From JAICYJ01 sp036263035 (GTDB taxonomy: Bacteria > Actinomycetota > Thermoleophilia > Gaiellales > JAICJC01), in NCBI GenBank assembly GCA_036263035.1, contig DATAHR010000189.1, positions 1 to 11,349 of the forward strand: a stretch of 11,349 nt of DNA. Reading direction: 5' to 3'. A model generated the notes under the pieces. That model saw only the letters and a list, made by a program, of their open reading frames with translations, was not told the DNA's origin and made no database searches. Shown here piece by piece: positions 1-4,788 of the stretch (its first letter is position 1; each line of letters starts with the position of its first letter). Made by a program: the position numbers and the translations under genes.

Positions 1-1
1 A

Positions 2-961
2 CGCGGGGACTCGGTGCTGCTGGCGGAGGCGAACGTCCTGCCCGACCAGGTGTCCCAGTACTTCGCTGACGGCGACGGCGTCCACATGATGTTCAACTTC
101 TGGGTCAACCAGCATCTGTTTGCTTCGATGGCAACGGAAGACGCGCGGCCGCTGGCGAAAGCTCTGCGGCAGACACAGGCGCTGCCGGAGGGCGCCCAGT
201 GGGCGAACTTCCTGCGCAACCACGACGAGCTTGATCTCGGCCATCTCGACGATGATGTCCGCCAGGCGGTGTTCCGGGCATTCGGCCCGGAGCCCTCGAT
301 GCAGCTGTACGACCGCGGGATCCGGCGCAGGCTGGCTCCGATGCTGGGCGACCGGCGGCGGATCGAGCTCGCGTACAGCCTGCTGTTCTCGCTCCCGGGG
401 ACGCCGGTGGTGCGCTACGGCGACGAGATCGGCATGGGCGAGAACCTCCGCCTCCGCGAGCGGATGGCCATCCGCACGCCGATGCAGTGGTCGGCCGACC
501 CGCAGGGTGGGTTCTCGAGCGCCGAGCGCACCGTGCAGCCGGTGATCCAGTCCGGGCTCTACTCGACGGCCAACGTCAACGTCGAGCAGCAGCGGCGCGA
601 CCCCGACTCGCTGCTGCGCTGGACGGCCCGGCTGATCCGGGCACGCAAGGAATGCCCGGAGATCGGCTGGGGCACGTGGCAGATCGTCCCTACGCGGCCA
701 ACCTGCGTGCTCGCGATGCAGTACTTCTGGCGGGGCACGTCGCTGCTCTGCCTGCACAACCTCGCCGGCCGGCCCGTGGAGGTGGAGCTGAAGCCGGAGG
801 GGGAAGGCCGTCGCATCCTCGCCAACGTGATGACCGACGAGGTGAGCGAGGCCGGGCGCGACGGGGTGCACAGCGTGGACCTGGAGGCCTACGACTACCG
901 CTGGTACCGGGTCGGCGGCCTGGCCTACGCCATCAGGCGCGAGGCCGCGGCCGGCGGGTAG
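2..961 (+). CDS. Trehalose-synthase-like GH13 alpha-glucosidase family enzyme, C-terminal part (5' truncated by window)
   Basis: The reading frame is open to the first base of the window, so the N-terminal half is missing; a GTG at 14 is in frame but lies inside the catalytic barrel. What remains starts at GH13 region III (LLAEAN, catalytic acid Glu at 26-28) and includes region IV (FLRNHDE, transition-state Asp at 224-226). The motifs LPGTPVVRYGDEIGMG and RTPMQWS are typical of trehalose synthase (maltose glucosyltransferase) and close relatives. A short beta-sandwich C domain follows and ends in TAG at 959-961. The family interconverts maltose and trehalose or hydrolyses alpha-glucosides in the cytosol. 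No maltokinase domain follows, so this is the short form. Subfamily substrate (trehalose synthesis versus alpha-glucosidase) is not decidable from this fragment. It converges on the next gene with 9 bp between stops. Confidence 0.87.
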   Translation, partial: RGDSVLLAEANVLPDQVSQYFADGDGVHMMFNFWVNQHLFASMATEDARPLAKALRQTQALPEGAQWANFLRNHDELDLGHLDDDVRQAVFRAFGPEPSMQLYDRGIRRRLAPMLGDRRRIELAYSLLFSLPGTPVVRYGDEIGMGENLRLRERMAIRTPMQWSADPQGGFSSAERTVQPVIQSGLYSTANVNVEQQRRDPDSLLRWTARLIRARKECPEIGWGTWQIVPTRPTCVLAMQYFWRGTSLLCLHNLAGRPVEVELKPEGEGRRILANVMTDEVSEAGRDGVHSVDLEAYDYRWYRVGGLAYAIRREAAAGG

Positions 962-970
962 ATCCGGCTG

Positions 971-1423
971 TCAGCGATCGACGCGCAGCGTCCAGAGCGC
1001 CCCGACGGTGCCGAGGATGGCGCCGATCAGCAGCACCCAGATGCCGGGGGCGACGCTTGCCGAGGCGTACATGCCGGCGGCATGGTTGGCGGAGTCGACG
1101 TCGTCGGCGGCGGTGTTCCAGTCGACGATGGCGAGCGCCAGCAGCGCGGCCGCCACGGCGGCGCCCAGGCGGGCGGTGAACCTCTCCGGCCGCCTGTAGT
1201 ACCAGGCGGCGCAGCCGAGCAGGGCGAGCGCGAGCAGCGCGGTGTAGCGCCCGTCTCCGGAGAGCCGACCCTCGGTGACGTGCTCGAGTCCGCTCGTCCA
1301 CGGCATCGCGGATCCGGCGAGCGCGAGCAGGGCGCCGCCCGCCGTCAGCGTGAGGCGGATCGCGAGCTGCTCGTGCTGAAGCTCGTAGCGGCGCTGGTCA
1401 TCGAGGCGCGAGCTTGCACCCAT
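971..1423 (-). CDS. Small four-helix membrane protein, unknown function
   Basis: A 150-residue protein starting at ATG 1423. Its first ~18 residues are charged (rich in Arg, Gln and Glu) and likely cytoplasmic. Four hydrophobic segments follow, at about residues 20-40, 59-77, 84-101 and 126-146. Between helices 1 and 2 lies a loop with MPW and GDGRY. Between helices 3 and 4 lies an acidic, Asn/Asp-containing stretch that is probably extracytoplasmic. The open frame continues far upstream but only antisense to the 97-residue gene and znuA, so I start at the ATG next to the divergent promoter region. No Shine-Dalgarno is obvious. The arrangement resembles many small uncharacterised actinobacterial membrane proteins; I do not recognise a named family. 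It is divergent from the gene at 1472 with a 48-nt gap. Confidence 0.68.
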   Translation of the reverse strand: MGASSRLDDQRRYELQHEQLAIRLTLTAGGALLALAGSAMPWTSGLEHVTEGRLSGDGRYTALLALALLGCAAWYYRRPERFTARLGAAVAAALLALAIVDWNTAADDVDSANHAAGMYASASVAPGIWVLLIGAILGTVGALWTLRVDR

Positions 1424-1433
1424 CGTTCGCGCA

Positions 1434-1464
1434 TTGAAGCACCGCGGGGAGGGTCTGGTAGCCT
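1434..1464 (+). promoter_or_regulatory. Putative leaderless promoter for the 97-residue gene
   Basis: TTGAAG at 1434-1439 and TAGCCT at 1459-1464 resemble sigma-70 -35 and -10 boxes, although the 19-bp spacing is on the long side. The expected start point, about 7 nt after the -10, falls on the ATG at 1472, which would give a leaderless mRNA. The only purine-rich stretch (GGGGAGGG, 1446-1453) is too far from the ATG (18 nt) to be a good ribosome binding site. This is inference from position and consensus only. Confidence 0.4.
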
Positions 1465-1471
1465 CGGTCGC

Positions 1472-1765
1472 ATGTGGATCCTGTTCACGGTGCCGTGTCC
1501 GACGCCGGACGGCCGGACGGCGCGGGATCTCTACGACCGTCGGGTGACGTGGATCAGCGACGAGATGGCGGCGAGCGCACGTGAGCTCGGGTGCACGTTC
1601 CACCGCGCCTGGTACACGAAGGACGGGTCGGCCTTCTACGCGGTGGCATGCTGGGAGAGCCGCGAGGCGGCCGGGACGTTCTTCGAGCGGTGGTCGATCG
1701 ACGCCGAGCCGGGCGAGGTGGCGATCGAGCTGCTCGGGGACGTCGGGCTCGTGCCGCTCGGCTGA
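1472..1765 (+). CDS. Small uncharacterised protein, possibly a dimeric alpha-beta barrel (DUF3303-like)
   Basis: A 97-residue soluble protein starting at ATG 1472. The frame is open upstream of this, but the start sits right after a -10-like box and the protein then begins with a compact hydrophobic strand (MWILFTVPC). A helix rich in Arg, Asp and Glu follows, then a strand pair around FHRAWYTKDGSAFYAVACWE, a helix (FFERW), and a final strand ending GDVGLVPLG. This beta-alpha-beta-beta-alpha-beta pattern and the 'xxDGxxFYxVxCWES' centre resemble small ferredoxin-like alpha-beta barrel proteins of unknown function such as DUF3303 members. That assignment is from pattern memory and is weak. There is no signal peptide or membrane segment. 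It is convergent with znuA, with 35 nt between the stops that show no clear hairpin. Confidence 0.65.
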   Translation: MWILFTVPCPTPDGRTARDLYDRRVTWISDEMAASARELGCTFHRAWYTKDGSAFYAVACWESREAAGTFFERWSIDAEPGEVAIELLGDVGLVPLG

Positions 1766-1800
1766 GCGAAACCGGACAGCAACCGCATCACGCGCTGAGG

Positions 1801-2706
1801 TCAGGGCTTCGGGGGCTTGGTGCCGGCGAACCCCGCAACCATCGCCTGCATGTCCCACCGTTCCATCCTCAGGTACGTCGCGCCGGGGGAGCCGGCCGGT
1901 CCCAGCGTGTCGCCGTACAGGTTCGCGTACACCTTGACTCCGGCTTCCGCCGCGATCTGCTGCTCCAGCTTCGGGCTCAGCGACGACTCGGTGAAGATCG
2001 CCTGCACGTGCTGCGCTCGGATCCGTGTGATCAGCGCCGCCACGTCGCTCGCGCTGGCCTGTGCCTCGGTTGACAACGAGGGGATGACCGAGCCGACCAC
2101 CCGGATGCCGTAGTACGCCGCGAAGTACCCGAAGGCGTCGTGGTTGGTGACGAGCAGCCGCTTCGCGGGCGGCACGGTGGCGATCAGCCGGCGGTTCGCG
2201 GCGTCCATCGCCCGGATCCTCAGTGCGTACGCCTGCGCGCGGGCCCGGTACGCCGATGCATGCGCCGGATCGAGGCGCCCGAGCCGATCGCCCAGATCCG
2301 TCGCCGCCCGCTCGAACAGCGTCGGGTCGAACCACCAGTGCGGGTCGTCGCCGCGGAGCGGCAGTCCGGCCGATGCCACCCAGATCGGCGTGCCGGGAAC
2401 CGAGTTCGACACCAGCCCTGCCGTCCAGCGGTCGAGCCCGGCCCCGGACTCGACGACCAGCTGTGCGCCGGACAGCGCGATCGCCGTGCTCGGCGTCGGC
2501 TCGAAGTCGTGCGGGTCGACGTTCGGCTCGAGGATGCCGACCATGTGCACGTCCCGTCCGCCCACGTTCCGCACCAGGTCCTGCATCTGCGTCGTCGTCG
2601 CCACCACCGTCACCTGACCGGCCTTCGGGTGTGGGATCCGCGTCTGCGTGCACGCGCCTGCAGCGAGCACCAGGAGCGCGGCGGCTGCGAGCGATCGGCG
2701 ATTCAC
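1801..2706 (-). CDS. znuA: Metal (Zn/Mn) ABC transporter substrate-binding lipoprotein, ZnuA/TroA family
   Basis: This is the periplasmic/cell-surface metal-binding protein of a cluster A-I (SBP_bac_9) importer; it hands Zn2+ or Mn2+ to the permease. I choose the GTG at 2706 (301 residues) because it gives a compact signal peptide (N-R-R then a hydrophobic stretch) ending at AGAC with Cys19 as probable lipidation site. A GTG at 2715 would add three residues. The four family metal ligands are all in their usual motifs: His66 (PHDFEPTP), His123 (DPHWWFDP), His189 (NHDAFGYFAAYYG) and Asp266 (LYGDTLG). The His-rich loop seen before the second ligand in many true ZnuA proteins is absent, so manganese is also possible. 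The lipobox (A-G-A-C) is weaker than the usual L-A-G-C. The gene is divergent from zur-znuC-znuB, and a Zur-box-like palindrome covers its promoter region. Confidence 0.91.
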   Translation of the reverse strand: MNRRSLAAAALLVLAAGACTQTRIPHPKAGQVTVVATTTQMQDLVRNVGGRDVHMVGILEPNVDPHDFEPTPSTAIALSGAQLVVESGAGLDRWTAGLVSNSVPGTPIWVASAGLPLRGDDPHWWFDPTLFERAATDLGDRLGRLDPAHASAYRARAQAYALRIRAMDAANRRLIATVPPAKRLLVTNHDAFGYFAAYYGIRVVGSVIPSLSTEAQASASDVAALITRIRAQHVQAIFTESSLSPKLEQQIAAEAGVKVYANLYGDTLGPAGSPGATYLRMERWDMQAMVAGFAGTKPPKP

Positions 2707-2713
2707 GACGCCC

Positions 2714-2719
2714 ACCGTA
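2714..2719 (-). promoter_or_regulatory. Possible -10 box of znuA
   Basis: Read on the minus strand this is TACGGT, matching a TAnnnT -10 element. A start point about 7 nt further on would coincide with the GTG at 2706, giving a leaderless transcript and supporting that start over 2715. The matching -35 position (about 2737-2742, minus-strand TGAAAG) is poor and lies inside the 2727-2743 palindrome. Alternatively GGTGGG (minus strand, 2711-2716) could be a ribosome binding site for the 2706 start. Confidence 0.33.
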
Positions 2720-2726
2720 GCAAAGA

Positions 2727-2743
2727 ATGAAAATGACTTTCAT
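2727..2743. promoter_or_regulatory. Zur-box-like operator between znuA and zur
   Basis: ATGAAAATGACTTTCAT is an 8-1-8 palindrome with a single mismatched pair. It matches the TGAAAATnATTTTCA-type operator known for actinobacterial Zur and is also the general form of a Fur-family 7-1-7 box. It is an AT-rich island in otherwise GC-rich DNA. On the znuA side it covers the expected -35 region. On the zur side it ends 3 nt before the -35 at 2747. A single regulator dimer pair here could therefore repress znuA strongly and probably the zur operon as well. The regulator is presumably the adjacent zur product. Confidence 0.75.
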
Positions 2744-2746
2744 ATT

Positions 2747-2775
2747 TTGCGAACGGTGTCCGTTCCCGATAGCAT
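2747..2775 (+). promoter_or_regulatory. Promoter of the zur-znuC-znuB operon (probably leaderless)
   Basis: TTGCGA (2747-2752), a 17-bp spacer and TAGCAT (2770-2775) form a good sigma-70-like promoter. The predicted start point falls at the ATG at 2782, so the mRNA is likely leaderless; no ribosome binding site is visible before that ATG. The spacer and the end of the -35 hold a second palindrome (2751-2765). Confidence 0.6.
2751..2765. repeat. Perfect palindrome inside the zur promoter spacer
   Basis: GAACGG-tgt-CCGTTC is a perfect 6-3-6 inverted repeat that overlaps the -35 end and fills most of the spacer of the zur promoter. The position is ideal for an operator. It does not resemble the AT-rich Zur box next to it, so it may bind a different regulator, or it may be chance. 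Confidence 0.45.
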
Positions 2776-2781
2776 CCATCC

Positions 2782-3189
2782 ATGGAACCAGGCCGTAACC
2801 GCCGCGCCCGCATGGCCCTGCTCGACGCCGGCCGGTCGATGGGCCGCGCCTTCAGCGTCCGCGAGCTGCACGCCGCAGCGCAGCAGTCGGAGCCCAAGCT
2901 GGGCCTGACCACGGCCTACCGCACCGTCGAGCGCTGGCGCGAGGAGGGGTGGGCCGAGGAGGCCGGCAGCCGCGGCGGGGAGGCCGTCTACGTGCTGTGC
3001 GCCGCGCAGGGACACCACCATCACGTCGTCTGCGTCGACTGCGGCGCGACTGCGCTGCTCGAGGGCTGCGCACTCGAGCCCGCTCGCGACTCCGCCCGCT
3101 CCGCCGGGTTCGACCTGCTGGACTCGGCGCTGGCCGCCCTGCCGGCCCGATGCGCATCCTGCGCGGACGGCGATGGCGGCGGCCGCTGA
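2782..3189 (+). CDS. zur: Fur-family zinc-uptake regulator, Zur/FurB type
   Basis: A 135-residue metal-sensing repressor. The N-terminal winged helix carries the recognition-helix signature GLTTAYRTVERW (residues 41-52). The dimerisation domain has GHHHHVVCVDCG (77-88) and CASC (124-127). Cys84/Cys87 and Cys124/Cys127 form the structural zinc site, while His78-81, Cys73 and Glu99 match sensory-site ligands of mycobacterial FurB. The His that FurB has near residue 118 aligns with Ala116 here, so one sensory site looks altered. With zinc bound, such proteins repress zinc importers. The linkage to znuA/B/C and the adjacent Zur-like box support zinc rather than iron. Its 3' end overlaps znuC by 17 bp, implying one operon and autoregulation through the upstream operators. 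Confidence 0.92.
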   Translation: MEPGRNRRARMALLDAGRSMGRAFSVRELHAAAQQSEPKLGLTTAYRTVERWREEGWAEEAGSRGGEAVYVLCAAQGHHHHVVCVDCGATALLEGCALEPARDSARSAGFDLLDSALAALPARCASCADGDGGGR

Positions 3190-3937
3190 GGTCGCCCGGG
3201 CGCCGGTCGCCCGACTGCGCGATGTCACCGTTGCCTACGGCGACCATGTCGCCCTTGACGGCGTGACGCTCGACCTGCCGGCCGGTGCGATCATCGGCCT
3301 GATCGGGCCCAACGGCGCCGGGAAGACGACGCTCCTGCGGACGCTGCTGGGAATGCTCCGGCCGGCCGCCGGCCGTGTCGAGGTGCGCGGCGCGGCGGGC
3401 TACATGCCGCAGCTGGGCGAGGCCGCCTGGAGCTTCCCGCTGACCGTGCTCGACGTGGCCCTGCAGGGCTCCTACCGCCGGGTCGGGTGGCTGCGCCGCC
3501 CGTCGGCGGCCGACCGCGCCGCCGCGCGCACGGCGCTCGCGCGCGTGGGCATGGAGCACCTGGCCGGACGGCAGATCGGCCGGCTCTCGGGCGGCCAGCG
3601 CCAGCGCGTGCTGCTCGCCCGCGCGCTGATGCAGGACGCCCGGCTGCTCCTGCTCGACGAGCCGCTGTCCGGCGCCGACGCCGCCACCTCCTCGGCCTTC
3701 GAGGAGACGCTCGGACGGCTGCGAGACGAGGGGCGCACCGTGGTCGTCTCGACGCATGACCTCGCCTGGTCGGCGCGGCGGTGCGACCTGCTGTGCCTGC
3801 TCTCAGGCCACGTCGTCTCGTACGGCCCGCCGGCCGACGCGCTCGCCCCCGCCCGGCTCGCCGACGCCTACGGCGGCGAGCTGATCGACGTCGGCGGCGT
3901 GCGCATCCTCGCTCCCGAAGGCCACCACGCCCACTGA
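3173..3937 (+). CDS. znuC: Metal (Zn/Mn) ABC transporter ATP-binding protein, ZnuC family
   Basis: A 254-residue cytoplasmic ATPase that powers the importer. All nucleotide-binding motifs are intact: Walker A GPNGAGKT (residues 45-52), Q-loop GYMPQ (Gln80), ABC signature LSGGQ (138-142), Walker B LLLLDE (158-163) and switch His195 (STHD). The sequence around the Q-loop (PQLGEAAWSFPLTVLDV) is typical of zinc/manganese cluster ATPases. The C-terminus ends in a short His-rich tail (HHAH) that could touch metal. The ATG at 3173 lies inside the end of zur and the stop overlaps the start of znuB, so translation is probably coupled along the operon. Confidence 0.93.
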   Translation: MAAAAEVARAPVARLRDVTVAYGDHVALDGVTLDLPAGAIIGLIGPNGAGKTTLLRTLLGMLRPAAGRVEVRGAAGYMPQLGEAAWSFPLTVLDVALQGSYRRVGWLRRPSAADRAAARTALARVGMEHLAGRQIGRLSGGQRQRVLLARALMQDARLLLLDEPLSGADAATSSAFEETLGRLRDEGRTVVVSTHDLAWSARRCDLLCLLSGHVVSYGPPADALAPARLADAYGGELIDVGGVRILAPEGHHAH

Positions 3938-4785
3938 TGCACTACCTGACCGACCCTCTCCAGTTCGAGTTCATGCGCCGGGCGCTGCTCGCCATCGTGC
4001 TCACGGGAGTCGTATCCGGCGTGCTCGGCACGTACGTCGTCCTGCGCGGCCTCGCCTTCATCGGCGACGCGCTCACCCATGCCGTCTTCCCGGGCATCGT
4101 CATTGCCGTCGCGCTCGGGCGCAGCATCCTGCTCGGCGCGCTGGTGGTCGGGATCGCCACCGCCCTGGGCATCGCCACCATCAGCCGCAACCGCCGGGTC
4201 AGCGAGGACACCGCGATCGGCATCCTGTTCGCCGCAATGTTCGCGCTCGGCGTAGTTCTGGTTTCCACATTGGCAACGTACCAGCGCGACGTCGCCGACC
4301 TGCTGTTCGGCCAGATCCTCTCGGTCTCGCGCACGGACCTCTACCTGGCCGCCGGGACCACGGTGGTCGCGCTCGTGGCAACCGTCCTGCTCAACAAGGA
4401 ATTCGCGCTGATCGGGTTCGACCGCGAGATGGCCGAGGCCATGCGCTACCCGGTGTTCGTGCTCGACCTCGTGCTGCTCGGATTGATCACGCTGGCGATC
4501 GTGGTCTCGCTGCAGACGATCGGGAACATCCTCGTGCTGGCGATGCTGGTCACCCCCGCGGCGACCGCGCGCCTGCTGACCGAGCGCCTTCCCACGATGC
4601 AGGTGCTGTCGGCCTTCCTCGGCGTGATCGCGGGTGTGATCGGCCTCTACATCTCGTTCTGGTGGAACGTCGCGTCCGGCGGCGCCGTGGTGCTGACCTC
4701 GACGGCCATCTTCTTCGCGGTGTTCATCGCCGTCGAGCTCGCCCCCCGGCTGCGCCGGCGCGGCCGCCTCGCGCTGGCCGGCTGA
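3937..4785 (+). CDS. znuB: Metal (Zn/Mn) ABC transporter permease, ZnuB/ABC-3 family
   Basis: A 282-residue inner-membrane permease with about eight to nine hydrophobic helices. The start is the ATG at 3937 in a TGATG overlap with znuC; the frame extends upstream only as an antisense-like shadow. ABC-3 family motifs include GDALTHAVFPGI (residues 43-54, with Asp44 and His48 as likely translocation-path residues), the coupling-helix region FDREMAEAM (161-169) and the conserved GNILVLAMLVTPAATA (196-211). The C-terminal tail is Arg-rich and cytoplasmic. It forms the channel for the metal delivered by the divergent znuA product. It converges on the next gene with only 3 bp between stops and no visible terminator. 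Confidence 0.93.
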   Translation: MHYLTDPLQFEFMRRALLAIVLTGVVSGVLGTYVVLRGLAFIGDALTHAVFPGIVIAVALGRSILLGALVVGIATALGIATISRNRRVSEDTAIGILFAAMFALGVVLVSTLATYQRDVADLLFGQILSVSRTDLYLAAGTTVVALVATVLLNKEFALIGFDREMAEAMRYPVFVLDLVLLGLITLAIVVSLQTIGNILVLAMLVTPAATARLLTERLPTMQVLSAFLGVIAGVIGLYISFWWNVASGGAVVLTSTAIFFAVFIAVELAPRLRRRGRLALAG

Positions 4786-4788
4786 CGG

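Noticed and set aside
1424..2779. Long minus-strand open frame extending the four-helix membrane protein upstream to about 600 residues
   Set aside because: It runs antisense to the 97-residue gene and out of frame through znuA, with low-complexity Arg/Ala/Asp composition typical of shadow frames in GC-rich DNA; only the segment from 1423 has sensible protein character.
3781..3936. N-terminal extension of znuB into znuC
   Set aside because: Arg/Pro-rich and frame-shifted within the ATPase C-terminus; the TGATG overlap at 3935-3939 is the normal coupled start.
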